From the NCBI GenBank assembly GCA_009797885.1, contig WNKP01000003.1, forward strand, positions 62,001 to 126,000: 64,000 nucleotides of DNA, read 5' to 3'. The position numbers and the translations under genes are program-made. Shown piece by piece: positions 19,609-27,958 of this stretch (the stretch's first letter is position 1; each line of letters starts with the position of its first letter). Under the pieces are notes generated by a model. That model was not told where the DNA came from and made no database searches. It saw nothing but the letters and a program-made list of their open reading frames with translations. This stretch comes from Flavobacteriaceae bacterium GF1. GTDB taxonomy: Bacteria > Bacteroidota > Bacteroidia > Flavobacteriales > Flavobacteriaceae.

Positions 19609-20591
19609 TAGCGGGGTATTTCTACCGATTCTACGATCATTCCAATAACGTTCTCTGTGGTCATCCCTTCCATTTCCCGTTCCGGGGTCAGAATAATTCT
19701 ATGGTTTAGAATTGGTGGCAAGGCCTTTTTAACATCTTCGGGTATGACAAAATCCCGTCCATTAATGGCAGCAAACGCTTTGGCAACATGCATTGCCGCA
19801 ATGGACGCCCTTGGCGATGCACCCAAGTACAAATGGGGATGATTGCGTGTTCTTGAGATAATTTCCGCTATATACCGTATTATTTTTTCCTCTACTAGGA
19901 CATGGTGTACCTTGTTTTTATAGTCCTCTAATTTTTTTGGTAGGAGTATTGGTTTTACCAATTCAGTAGGTTCTGTCGATTTTCGCTCATGATGGGTTTG
20001 AATTATTTCCACTTCTTCCTCCACAGAAGGATAATCCACCTTTATCTTAAAAAGAAAACGGTCCAGTTGTGCTTCAGGTAAGGAATAGGTGCCTTCCTGT
20101 TCAATGGGATTTTGTGTTGCCAGGACCATGAATGGATTGGCCATTTTGTAGGTGGTCCCATCAACGGTAGCCTGCCTTTCCTCCATCGTTTCAAAAAGTG
20201 CGGCCTGCGTTTTGGCAGGAGCCCGGTTGATTTCGTCAATTAAAATGATATTGGAAAATATAGGTCCTTTTTTGAACTCAAAATCCGATTCTTTTACATT
20301 GAATACCGAAGTGCCCAGAATATCACTCGGCATTAAATCCGGAGTGAACTGAATACGATTGAAACCGGTTTTCAGGGTTTTGGCGAAAAGCTTTGCAGTA
20401 ATGGTCTTGGCGATACCGGGAACGCCTTCTATCAAAACGTGGCCGTCTACCAACAGGGAAACAATGAGCAATTCCATAAAATTCTGTTGCCCAATAATTA
20501 CTTTTCCCAACTCCCCCTTTATTAGATTCACCGATTCGTTGAGTTCCGCAAGCGGAATACGGCTATCAAAATTCAAATCATTGTTTTCCAT
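19608..20591 (-). CDS. MoxR family AAA+ ATPase
   Basis: A 327-residue cytoplasmic AAA+ ATPase. Walker A is EGVPGIAKT, Walker B is IILIDEINRAPAKTQAA, sensor 1 is MVLATQNPIEQEGTYSLPEAQ, and the sensor 2/lid region GASPRASIAAMHVAKAFA is present. MoxR proteins act as chaperones in the maturation of vWA-fold or membrane complexes. It overlaps the upstream DUF4350 gene by 14 bp and the downstream DUF58 gene by one base, so all three are translationally coupled. There are no BatA-E genes here, so this is not the classical aerotolerance operon. Confidence 0.95.
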   Translation of the reverse strand: MENNDLNFDSRIPLAELNESVNLIKGELGKVIIGQQNFMELLIVSLLVDGHVLIEGVPGIAKTITAKLFAKTLKTGFNRIQFTPDLMPSDILGTSVFNVKESDFEFKKGPIFSNIILIDEINRAPAKTQAALFETMEERQATVDGTTYKMANPFMVLATQNPIEQEGTYSLPEAQLDRFLFKIKVDYPSVEEEVEIIQTHHERKSTEPTELVKPILLPKKLEDYKNKVHHVLVEEKIIRYIAEIISRTRNHPHLYLGASPRASIAAMHVAKAFAAINGRDFVIPEDVKKALPPILNHRIILTPEREMEGMTTENVIGMIVESVEIPR

Positions 20592-21792
20592 CTGCTTTGG
20601 CTTTAAAATCCTGTATGTTACGTTCTAACTTTTCTAATTGTTGATTGGTTACCTTATTTGTCCTTTGGATATCTTGGAATTTGCTGAACAAGGCTTTTAC
20701 CTCTTCTTTGGAATGATTGCTTCGCAGGGCCAGGCTATGATGGAATTGGGAATCTATCTTTTCCGTGACCAAGTGAAAGCGGGTCCGGACATAATCCATG
20801 AAGTATTGAATTTTGTGGTTGGCGATTTCATTCTGCCTATTGTTTTCAAAATACATATTCGCAATGGTCCTGGTAAAGGCCAAGGTTTGGTTTTTCAGGG
20901 GCTCCACTACTTTAATGGCCCTTTGTTTCCGCTTTCCTTCAAACACAATGTACAGCAACGAACCAATAAGGGCCAAATAATAGGCCCACTTTAGCTCTTT
21001 AGTGTTCAAAAAGAGGTACATGGGTGAGGTATAAAAAGTCTTTCCTGCTTTATGGTGATTGTCCACATATACCGGCTTGGAAGAATCTATGTAGGCCATT
21101 AAACCAGTAGTATAGCTACGGTTTTCATCTTTAAGCATAAAATAATTGGTGAACGCCTCGGGAAAAGTGGATAATGTTATCTTTCCTTTGCCAAATGCTT
21201 GCTGTACTGCGCTTATCCCTCTTTTTTCGGTTTTGGTACTGTCATTTTTTACAAGTACCTCGGCAAGTACCACACTATTTATGGTATCCAACTCACTGAA
21301 AATGGAAGTGTAATAATCCCTATCAAAGGGGATATCGTTTGCCCTTGCCCTTTCATTTACAAGAAGGTGTTTAAATACCGGGGTAACCGTATTCATATCA
21401 TAGATACTTGAAGTATGCAGGTTCAAGGTGTCGAGCAATTCCTTTTCAAAGGATTCCGATGCCATAAAGAGATGGTTGCCTTCCCTGGCCCAGGACAATA
21501 ATTCCGATAAATCCGTTTTGCCAAATTCAATACGCTCATTTACGAAAATATAAGTGCCGGTCAAGGTATCGCCTCGGGAAAGAAATTCAAAAGGTGTTCT
21601 ATATACCTGTTGCGCCTGTGGAAAGACCAGGGGTAAAAGATCATTGTAGACCTTGGTCCCATAGGGGATGGTATGGGTACTTACATAAGAAGGAAACCAA
21701 TTGATCTGTTTGGGTTTGTTGTATTCAAACACCAGAAGCAAGACAAGTGCCAGGACACCAATACCAATATATGACCTTCCCGTTTTAAGCAT
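20578..21792 (-). CDS. DUF4350 domain membrane protein
   Basis: A 404-residue protein with one N-terminal membrane helix (about residues 8-24). A periplasmic DUF4350 domain follows (YGTKVYNDLLPLVF ... LSELLSWAREGNHLFMASE), shaped like a glutamine-amidotransferase-like or ThuA-like fold without obvious catalytic Cys. A second membrane helix (about 268-285) is followed by a cytoplasmic helical tail ending in a coiled-coil-like stretch. Two predicted membrane helices put the N- and C-termini in the cytoplasm, near the MoxR ATPase encoded next. It overlaps both neighbours. Function is unknown. Confidence 0.85.
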   Translation of the reverse strand: MLKTGRSYIGIGVLALVLLLVFEYNKPKQINWFPSYVSTHTIPYGTKVYNDLLPLVFPQAQQVYRTPFEFLSRGDTLTGTYIFVNERIEFGKTDLSELLSWAREGNHLFMASESFEKELLDTLNLHTSSIYDMNTVTPVFKHLLVNERARANDIPFDRDYYTSIFSELDTINSVVLAEVLVKNDSTKTEKRGISAVQQAFGKGKITLSTFPEAFTNYFMLKDENRSYTTGLMAYIDSSKPVYVDNHHKAGKTFYTSPMYLFLNTKELKWAYYLALIGSLLYIVFEGKRKQRAIKVVEPLKNQTLAFTRTIANMYFENNRQNEIANHKIQYFMDYVRTRFHLVTEKIDSQFHHSLALRSNHSKEEVKALFSKFQDIQRTNKVTNQQLEKLERNIQDFKAKADGKQ

Positions 21793-22522
21793 TTGCGGTT
21801 ATGGATTGTTTTAGTTGGTCAAAGCGGTCCTTGGCCCTATGATACCCCTGTGCGTCTATTTGAAATTCCCCGTACCAAATATGATCGTAGAGTAAAGTTA
21901 CCCTTTTGAAAAGCGGTGCCAATTTAGAATTGGAAAGCTCCCCAATGTAATCGTTGTTGGTCTTTTGCAATTCCCAATGGATCAATTCCCTTTCCGTTAA
22001 CATTTTTAGTAGGAACAGATAGTAATATCTAATGGCCAAACGATAATTGTGCTCTCCAAGTGCTTTTTGTATAAGTGCTTGAATATCTGCCGTTTTTATG
22101 ATTTGTTCTTCCTCTGAAAGGATAACCGTATTTTCATTGGCTTTGGAAAACAGGATGTTTTTGGTATTGGCCTTTATGAAAAATCGGATGATGAGAAACA
22201 ACAAAAGGCCAAGAAGTAGATAGGGGAGGTATTTAAGGAATGCGGTAATATAGTTTGGGGCAGATTCTACACCAAACAACCATTCAAAAAATCGCCTTAA
22301 AAGATTGTAAAACCAGTTTTTAATGGCTTCCCACCAGGAGTTGTCCTTTTTTTCTATTTCATAATTGTACTTTTCATCCGTTTTGAACGGCTCCAAATCA
22401 GCTTCCGAAATCTCTATGATCGTCAAATTTTGATCATCATACCTGACCTCGGTGCTATCTTTTTGGGCCGAGCTTAAAACCGGAAGTGAAAGTAGGACAG
22501 CAAGGAGAAGATTTTTGAACAT
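21785..22522 (-). CDS. DUF4129 domain membrane protein
   Basis: A 245-residue protein with a signal peptide (MFKNLLLAVLLSLPVLSSAQ). A short periplasmic segment follows, then a membrane helix around residues 90-112 (YLPYLLLGLLLFLIIRFFI) and a cytoplasmic C-terminal DUF4129-like domain (ADIQALIQKALGEHNYRLAIRYYYLFLLK ending in RAKDRFDQLKQ). In this type of operon DUF4129 proteins are proposed to pair with DUF4350 and MoxR. It overlaps DUF4350 by 8 bp and starts three bases after the preceding gene. Confidence 0.85.
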   Translation of the reverse strand: MFKNLLLAVLLSLPVLSSAQKDSTEVRYDDQNLTIIEISEADLEPFKTDEKYNYEIEKKDNSWWEAIKNWFYNLLRRFFEWLFGVESAPNYITAFLKYLPYLLLGLLLFLIIRFFIKANTKNILFSKANENTVILSEEEQIIKTADIQALIQKALGEHNYRLAIRYYYLFLLKMLTERELIHWELQKTNNDYIGELSNSKLAPLFKRVTLLYDHIWYGEFQIDAQGYHRAKDRFDQLKQSITANA

Positions 22523-22525
22523 GGA

Positions 22526-23407
22526 CTATTCTTCTTTTTTTCCCAAATTTTGGATGCGTTCAAAAGTTCCCGTAAAGTTTTTCTTCTCATTCAGGTCAAA
22601 AAAGATGAGTGCTGCGGCAACCAAGGACACGGTCTGTAGAATAAATTGGACCGCATAGGCCAGTATATTCAATAGAATATATATGGGGTCAATAATACCT
22701 CCTCCCATGCTCTCGGCATCCATTTCGCCAGAAAAGACCCCCATTTTGATCCATAGGTAAATTACCGCCGGAATTTGAAATATATAACCTATTATGGCTA
22801 TAAGAATTCCCAGGACCAAAAGGGTTGCAAAGGTTATCCACCAATTATCCTTGATCAGGGTAAACCCATATTGGAAAGAATCACCTACCCCTTTGCCCAT
22901 AAAAACCAGGATACTGAAGGACAACATTAGTGGGGGGTAAAGATAAATGCCGGGAATGATGCATAGGAACAAACCGGCCGTTATGGCCAATCCCACAAGG
23001 AATGAAAGTCCAATAAAACTCCAGAAGTTTTGGTAAGCTTCTTTTTTTATTTGGTCATAATCAATTTTCCCCTTATTGTCGGTATAGGATTTAATATAAA
23101 ACAGTACCGTTGCCTGTGTAAGTCCATACGTGGCAATGGCAGAAACCATCAATCCAAACAATGCAATAATCAGAAGTATGGGATTGATTTCTGGTCCCTG
23201 GGATTGTATATCAAAATTGAGAAGCCCATTAAAGGAATAAAAATAGAATCCTAAAAAAACCATTGTTGCAAACAGGTAAGGCCCCACAATTTTTAAAAGG
23301 GTTCCAAAAAATGATTTAAACTCAAACTTTATAAAATTGAAGGAATCGGTAAGGATTTCCCCGAGTTCCCGTTGTTTTTTAAACTCAATATAAGGAGTGC
23401 TGTCCAT
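22526..23407 (-). CDS. Polytopic membrane protein of the SpoIIM-MoxR operon
   Basis: A 293-residue protein with about six membrane helices. The first cytoplasmic part (FKKQRELGEILTDSFNFIKFEFKSFF) resembles the start of glycerophosphodiester phosphodiesterase membrane-domain or DUF975-like proteins, which share the GEILxxSF pattern. I chose the ATG at 23407 (MDSTPYIEF); a start 13 codons upstream would lie deeper in spoIIM. The overlap with spoIIM is 23 bp. I do not recognise a catalytic motif; the role is probably structural or transport within the operon's membrane complex. Confidence 0.75.
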   Translation of the reverse strand: MDSTPYIEFKKQRELGEILTDSFNFIKFEFKSFFGTLLKIVGPYLFATMVFLGFYFYSFNGLLNFDIQSQGPEINPILLIIALFGLMVSAIATYGLTQATVLFYIKSYTDNKGKIDYDQIKKEAYQNFWSFIGLSFLVGLAITAGLFLCIIPGIYLYPPLMLSFSILVFMGKGVGDSFQYGFTLIKDNWWITFATLLVLGILIAIIGYIFQIPAVIYLWIKMGVFSGEMDAESMGGGIIDPIYILLNILAYAVQFILQTVSLVAAALIFFDLNEKKNFTGTFERIQNLGKKEE

Positions 23408-24362
23408 GGTTATCTTTTTTGTTAAGTTGATAGGGATAAATAACATAATAAAACACTATTAAGCCCAAAGACCCCAAAATTATGGTTATGGCAAGCCAAT
23501 CCGGCATTTCCGTATGTCGGGTAACAAAACCTTCCAAAAATCCCGCAATGATGAAAAACGGAATTGTACTCACTACTATTTTTAGTCCATTCTTTACGCC
23601 ACGTTTAAAGGATTCCAACCGGGTATAGGTCCCCGGGAACAGCATTCCGTTTGCCATGACCAAACCCGCACAGCCGGCTAGGATAATGACGGATATTTCA
23701 ATGGTCCCATGGATCCAAATGGTTCTGGCAGATTCCCAGAGCAATCCTTTGTCATGAAAGAAGTATTGAAAACTGCCCAGCATCAAACCATTTCTTAGCA
23801 AGACCCAAATGGTACCTACTCCAAGAAAGATACCCAACGCAAAGGCAAAAAGAGCTACTTTGATATTATTGATGGTTATTCCCAAAAACATATTGAATTC
23901 CCCCATTTGTTTGTACACCGCCATAGGGTCCCCTTTTTCAATGTTGTCCAAAGTCATGTTCACATAGCCATCTCCGAGAATGGAACGTACAAAATCCCCA
24001 TCATTGGCCGCAGAAAAAGCGCCTACAAAACAGAAAAATGCAAATACCAAAAAGGAAATTAGCAATTCCCTTTGGTGTGCATAAAACATTTGGGGGAACT
24101 CTATTTTCCAAAAAGTAACAATACGGTTCTTGGATTCGCGTTTTGTCTTATAGATTTTTTGGTGGGCTAGTGAAGCAATTGAATTGAGATAAAGTTGGGT
24201 ATTGCTACCAGGATAAAAGGTTTTGGCGTAGCTTAGATGATCGGTCAGTTCAATATAGAGGTCGGAAAGTTGGTCTGGCGACAATTCCCTTTTACTGTTT
24301 AGGGCCTCTTCGAACGCAACCCATTTATTTTTATTTTGCTTTACGAATGCCGCCTCTCGCAT
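23385..24362 (-). CDS. SpoIIM-family (stage II sporulation protein M) membrane protein
   Basis: A 325-residue protein from the ATG at 24362 (MREAAFVKQNKNKW). The soluble N-terminal helical domain is followed by the SpoIIM membrane core (VALFAFALGIFLGVGTIWVL, HGTIEISVIILAGCAGLVMA, FIIAGFLEGFVTRH). This organism does not sporulate. In non-sporulating bacteria SpoIIM-like proteins occur beside RDD, MoxR and DUF58 genes, as here. It is the first gene of the minus-strand operon and is divergent from an RDD gene 36 bp away. Its biochemical role is unknown. Confidence 0.9.
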   Translation of the reverse strand: MREAAFVKQNKNKWVAFEEALNSKRELSPDQLSDLYIELTDHLSYAKTFYPGSNTQLYLNSIASLAHQKIYKTKRESKNRIVTFWKIEFPQMFYAHQRELLISFLVFAFFCFVGAFSAANDGDFVRSILGDGYVNMTLDNIEKGDPMAVYKQMGEFNMFLGITINNIKVALFAFALGIFLGVGTIWVLLRNGLMLGSFQYFFHDKGLLWESARTIWIHGTIEISVIILAGCAGLVMANGMLFPGTYTRLESFKRGVKNGLKIVVSTIPFFIIAGFLEGFVTRHTEMPDWLAITIILGSLGLIVFYYVIYPYQLNKKDNHGQHSLY

Positions 24363-24370
24363 TAAATTTG
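24363..24370 (+). promoter_or_regulatory. Putative -7 promoter element of the RDD gene
   Basis: TAAATTTG is an exact -7 match, 28 bp before the RDD ATG and directly against the spoIIM start codon. A TTTG at 24335-24338 is 24 bp upstream, rather far. Any upstream element would lie inside spoIIM. Confidence 0.45.
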
Positions 24371-24398
24371 CGCCTTTGTTTGTAAAGAAACCAAAAAA

Positions 24399-25115
24399 AT
24401 GAACCAATTTCAAATAGAGACTGCCCAAAACGTAACTATAGACCAAAACAGTTCCAATCTTGGGGAACGTATGTTGGCCTATATTATTGATAGTTTTGTA
24501 ATTGTGGTCTATACGGTATTGGCGGTTTTATTTTTAGTGTATTTAAATGTGGACTTTGATGCCCTTTGGGCACTCTATCTCGTGGTCACCCTTCCTTCCT
24601 TTTTGTACTATCTCTTATTTGAGACCTTAACCGATGGTAAGACCATTGGTAAAGGATTGATGAACCTTAGGGTGGTGAAACTGGACGGTTCCAAACCAAA
24701 TTTTGGGAACTATTTTGTCCGATGGATTTTAAGGATCATTGATGTAAGCCTAACTTCCGGGGCAGCCGCCGTTGTTACTATTTTAATACGGGGCAATGGA
24801 CAGCGGATAGGCGATATTGCGGCGGGGACCACGGTAATCAGTGAACGACAGCGGGTTCAATTAAAGGATACCATATTGAAGGAAATACCAAACGATTACC
24901 AACCCCAATTCCCCCAAGTCACTGTTTTTAGCGATAGTGAGATACAGACCGTAAAGGAACTTTATGAAAAGGCAAGGAAAAATGGCGACCATAACGTTAT
25001 TGTTTCCCTGGATAAGCGATTAAAGGAGGTGATGGATGTTACTACCACTATAAAACCCATTGAATTTGTGGATGTGGTTATCAAGGATTACAACTACTAT
25101 ACCCAAAAGCTTTAA
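24399..25115 (+). CDS. RDD family membrane protein
   Basis: A 238-residue protein with the RDD signature: Arg in LGERMLAYIIDSFV (about 22-35), the first Asp in the same helix, and DGKTIGKGLMNLRVV between helices. A third helix carries FVRWILRIIDVSLTSG. About 90 cytoplasmic residues follow, largely charged. RDD proteins are proposed to act in transport or as membrane partners, and some are Na+/H+ antiporters. The position divergent from spoIIM suggests the two belong to one functional neighbourhood. The TRIC-like gene follows three bases later. Confidence 0.88.
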   Translation: MNQFQIETAQNVTIDQNSSNLGERMLAYIIDSFVIVVYTVLAVLFLVYLNVDFDALWALYLVVTLPSFLYYLLFETLTDGKTIGKGLMNLRVVKLDGSKPNFGNYFVRWILRIIDVSLTSGAAAVVTILIRGNGQRIGDIAAGTTVISERQRVQLKDTILKEIPNDYQPQFPQVTVFSDSEIQTVKELYEKARKNGDHNVIVSLDKRLKEVMDVTTTIKPIEFVDVVIKDYNYYTQKL

Positions 25116-25118
25116 ATT

Positions 25119-25733
25119 GTGTTTTACCAAACCTTGGACATATTGGGTACCATTGCCTTTGCCGTTTCCGGGGTATTGGTCGCCATGGAAAAGAAACTGG
25201 ATCTGTTCGGGGTCTTCATCATTGCTTTTGTAACGGCCATTGGTGGAGGGACACTCCGGGATTTAATGATTGGAAATACTCCGGTGGTCTGGATGCGCGA
25301 TGCCATTTATATGATTACCATTGGGGTTACCGTTGTTTTTGCCGTGCTGTTTGCAAGTCGATTGAAATATTTACGAAAGTCCCTGTTCCTGTTCGATACC
25401 CTAGGAATAGGTTTGTTTACCTTAATTGGTCTTGAAAAAGGTCTTGAAGCGGGATTATTACCTGTAATGTGTATTGCACTGGGCACGATGACCGCAAGTT
25501 TTGGCGGTGTGATCCGAGATATTTTATGTAATGAGATTCCCGTGATTTTCCGAAAGGAAATCTATGCTACGGCCTGTATTTTGGGAGGGGCAAGTTATTT
25601 TTTGTTCAACCTTATCAAAGTTCCCGAGAAGTATAGCTATGTCTTGGCAATCCTTGTCGTAATTGTATTGCGCTTACTGGCCGTAAAATTTGGGATAGCA
25701 TTGCCCAATATTTATCGGAAGGAAAAGGGTTAA
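25119..25733 (+). CDS. Trimeric intracellular cation (TRIC)-type channel, UPF0126 family
   Basis: A 204-residue protein with seven predicted membrane helices arranged as two repeats, each with a glycine-rich kink: AIGGGTLRDLMIG in the first and ASFGGVIRDILCNEIP in the second. This is the bacterial TRIC/UPF0126 (YadS/YicG) signature; characterised members are K+ channels, and some neighbours in other genomes suggest amino-acid transport. The start is a GTG at 25119, four bases past the RDD stop. The stop codon overlaps that of the convergent cyclophilin gene (TTAA at 25730-25733). Confidence 0.88.
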   Translation: MFYQTLDILGTIAFAVSGVLVAMEKKLDLFGVFIIAFVTAIGGGTLRDLMIGNTPVVWMRDAIYMITIGVTVVFAVLFASRLKYLRKSLFLFDTLGIGLFTLIGLEKGLEAGLLPVMCIALGTMTASFGGVIRDILCNEIPVIFRKEIYATACILGGASYFLFNLIKVPEKYSYVLAILVVIVLRLLAVKFGIALPNIYRKEKG

Positions 25734-26467
25734 AGAACCTCCGCTTTTAAGATGTAAACATTTTGCATGGGCCATTCCCCTTGGTCAATGGGAACCTGAT
25801 TTATTTTATCCACAATGTCCATTCCTTCAATGACCCTTCCAAATGGGGTATAACTGCCATCCAAATGATAGGAGCCCGGTTTGGTCACTACAATAAAAAA
25901 CTCATATGGAGAGGCCAGTTTATGTGGATTGTCACGTTCGCTACTGGGCATGGAAATGGTTCCTCGGTGGTGTTTGTGCCCCTTTCGGGTATCCGGAGGT
26001 AAAAGATAGCGACCTATAGCCTTTCTCTTTTTGCTCGTTTCACGGTCGTCCGAGTTTCCGCCCTGAATAATGAAATCCGGAACCACCCTGTGAAATTGGG
26101 TGTTGTCAAAATAGCCCTTTTTGGCCAGATAGATAAAATTGGCCTTATGGTAGGGAACATTGTTGTAGAGTTGTATGGTAAACTTTCCCAAACTGGTCGT
26201 TAGTCTTACCTTATCCTCTTTTACGTTTTTGGCATAATCGAAAAAAAAGTCAATGGCATTTTCTTCGGTGAGTAAAAAAGGTTCATTTTCCTCTTCGATC
26301 AATGGCTGGGGTTTTTCCTCTTGAACTACCTTTTCATTACCAGTTTCATCACTGACCTCTTTAAGGGCTTCCCCATTTGGTTTACCCGACTCTTTTTTTT
26401 CTTTCTCCCCACATCCTCCTAAAAAAAATAATAGTAAACTTGCCAACAGTATTATTTTCTTCTCCAT
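25730..26467 (-). CDS. Lipoprotein peptidyl-prolyl isomerase (cyclophilin type)
   Basis: A 245-residue protein from the ATG at 26467. The signal peptide has lipobox LGGC (Cys19), followed by a Glu/Lys-rich linker of about 60 residues. The cyclophilin domain follows: KVRLTTSLGKFTIQLYNNVPYH, FHRVVPDFIIQGG (catalytic Arg of FHRV), GTISMPSS and PFGRVIEGMDIVDKI. It likely folds proteins in the periplasm. Both ends touch the neighbours: its start codon shares bases with the Nudix start (CCATGG) and its stop overlaps the TRIC stop. Confidence 0.93.
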   Translation of the reverse strand: MEKKIILLASLLLFFLGGCGEKEKKESGKPNGEALKEVSDETGNEKVVQEEKPQPLIEEENEPFLLTEENAIDFFFDYAKNVKEDKVRLTTSLGKFTIQLYNNVPYHKANFIYLAKKGYFDNTQFHRVVPDFIIQGGNSDDRETSKKRKAIGRYLLPPDTRKGHKHHRGTISMPSSERDNPHKLASPYEFFIVVTKPGSYHLDGSYTPFGRVIEGMDIVDKINQVPIDQGEWPMQNVYILKAEVL

Positions 26468-27107
26468 GGAATTTTCCCGTTTTAGTAAAACGATTGTAAA
26501 AATAAAAAATCTACCCTTGCCCGGGACAGCTTCCCATTTTAAGATGGAACCGGCCGTAAGAAAACAATTTAGGGAAGAAAGCACGATTGATGTAAAAAAA
26601 GCAAAACGTGCAGCCGTTATGGCCCTGTTTTATCCAAAGGAGAATAATGAGACACACTTGCTGCTTATGCTGCGGAATACCTATCCAGGAGTACATTCCA
26701 ATCAAATTGGATTTCCGGGGGGTAAGGTTGAGGATACCGATTCCGACCTATTGGTAACGGCCAAACGGGAGACCTTTGAAGAGGTGGGAATCCTTCCGGA
26801 AGATATAGAAATGGTGAAGCCTTTGACCGAAGTTTATATTCCACCAAGTAATTTTTTGGTCAAACCATTCCTGGGACTGTATTCCAAGGTAAAACCTTTT
26901 AAATTGGACCCCGTGGAAGTAGAGGCGTTGGTTGAGGTGAAACTGGTGGATTTTTTGGATAACAGCAACCTAATGCAGCAGTATTTAACAACTTCCTACG
27001 CCCACAAAATTTTGGTACCGGCCTTTAAACTAAATGGTTACACGGTTTGGGGTGCTACGGCCATGATGTTAAGCGAAATAAAGGATTTGGTGCAAAAAGT
27101 GGTTTAG
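26466..27107 (+). CDS. Nudix hydrolase, CoA pyrophosphatase (NudL/YeaB) type
   Basis: A 213-residue cytoplasmic hydrolase. The UPF0035 CoA-binding motif (MLRNTYPGVHSNQIGFPGG) runs directly into the Nudix box: G-x5-E with the REx2EExG core as RETFEEVGI. This combination identifies CoA/acyl-CoA pyrophosphatases that split CoA to 4'-phosphopantetheine and 3',5'-ADP. The ATG at 26466 gives the usual N-terminus (MEFSRFSKTIVKIKNLPLPG). It is divergent from the cyclophilin gene with overlapping start codons. The acyltransferase gene follows after 38 bp, perhaps a lipid/CoA theme. Confidence 0.92.
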   Translation: MEFSRFSKTIVKIKNLPLPGTASHFKMEPAVRKQFREESTIDVKKAKRAAVMALFYPKENNETHLLLMLRNTYPGVHSNQIGFPGGKVEDTDSDLLVTAKRETFEEVGILPEDIEMVKPLTEVYIPPSNFLVKPFLGLYSKVKPFKLDPVEVEALVEVKLVDFLDNSNLMQQYLTTSYAHKILVPAFKLNGYTVWGATAMMLSEIKDLVQKVV

Positions 27108-27145
27108 TGCCTATTTTGTAAATTAGCCCTTGGCATAGGAGCAGT

Positions 27146-27958
27146 ATGGATCTTTTTAAGAAAACCCCTTTCGGACACAACCTTTTTTTAAAAAAGTGGT
27201 TAATACGTATTATGGGCTTAATAACCCATTCCAGGTACAAAGGGTTCAACAAGCTGGAAATTGAAGGCTCGGATATCATTAGGAGTCTCCCCGAAAAGAA
27301 CGTACTTTTTGTTAGTAACCATCAGACTTACTTTGCCGATGTAGTGGCCATGTTCCATGTTTTTAATGCCGCTTTGAGCGGTAGGGAGGATAACATTAAG
27401 AACATTCTCTATCTCTGGAATCCCAAATTGAATATCTATTATGTAGCGGCAAAGGAGACCATGAAGAAGAGCGTGTTGGCCAAAATATTGGCGTATGCCG
27501 GTTCCATAAGCATTGAACGTACATGGAGGGCAGATGGAAAGGAAGTAAACAGACCTGTAAAGTTCAGTGATATTTCAAATATTGGGACTGCTTTGGCGGA
27601 TGGTTGGGTGATTACCTTTCCCCAAGGAACCACCAGACCATGGAAACCTTTACGAAAAGGTACTGCCCATATCATCAAAAAATACAAACCCATTGTGGTT
27701 CCTGTTGTAATTGATGGTTTTAGAAGGTCTTTTGATAAAAAAGGACTATACATCAAAAAGAAGGGAATTCTGCAATCCATGCTTATAAAGCAGCCCTTGG
27801 AAATAGATTACGACAATGAGTCCATTGATCAGATCATTGAAAAGTTGGAATATGCCATTGAACAGCACCCTTCATTCCTTCATGTAATACCACAAGAGGA
27901 ATTGGCCGCGTACGAAGCGGACCACCAAAAAAGGCGCTACAGCTATAAGGGAAACTAA
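27146..27958 (+). CDS. 1-acyl-sn-glycerol-3-phosphate acyltransferase-like protein
   Basis: A 270-residue PlsC-superfamily acyltransferase that probably esterifies lysophosphatidate or a related lipid at the inner membrane. The first catalytic block is VSNHQTYFAD: His59 and Asp65 are separated by five residues rather than the canonical four (H-x4-D). The second block is FPQGTTRPW, in place of the usual FPEGT. The third region, PIVVPVVIDGF, is normal. The deviations suggest a distinct subfamily, and the substrate is not certain. The stop codon overlaps that of the convergent membrane-protein gene (CTAA, 27955-27958). Confidence 0.85.
   Translation: MDLFKKTPFGHNLFLKKWLIRIMGLITHSRYKGFNKLEIEGSDIIRSLPEKNVLFVSNHQTYFADVVAMFHVFNAALSGREDNIKNILYLWNPKLNIYYVAAKETMKKSVLAKILAYAGSISIERTWRADGKEVNRPVKFSDISNIGTALADGWVITFPQGTTRPWKPLRKGTAHIIKKYKPIVVPVVIDGFRRSFDKKGLYIKKKGILQSMLIKQPLEIDYDNESIDQIIEKLEYAIEQHPSFLHVIPQEELAAYEADHQKRRYSYKGN

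Noticed and set aside
19608-20591. MoxR gene as part of a Bat aerotolerance operon
   Set aside because: No BatA, BatB, BatC, BatD or BatE protein is encoded nearby; the partners are SpoIIM, DUF4129, DUF4350 and DUF58.
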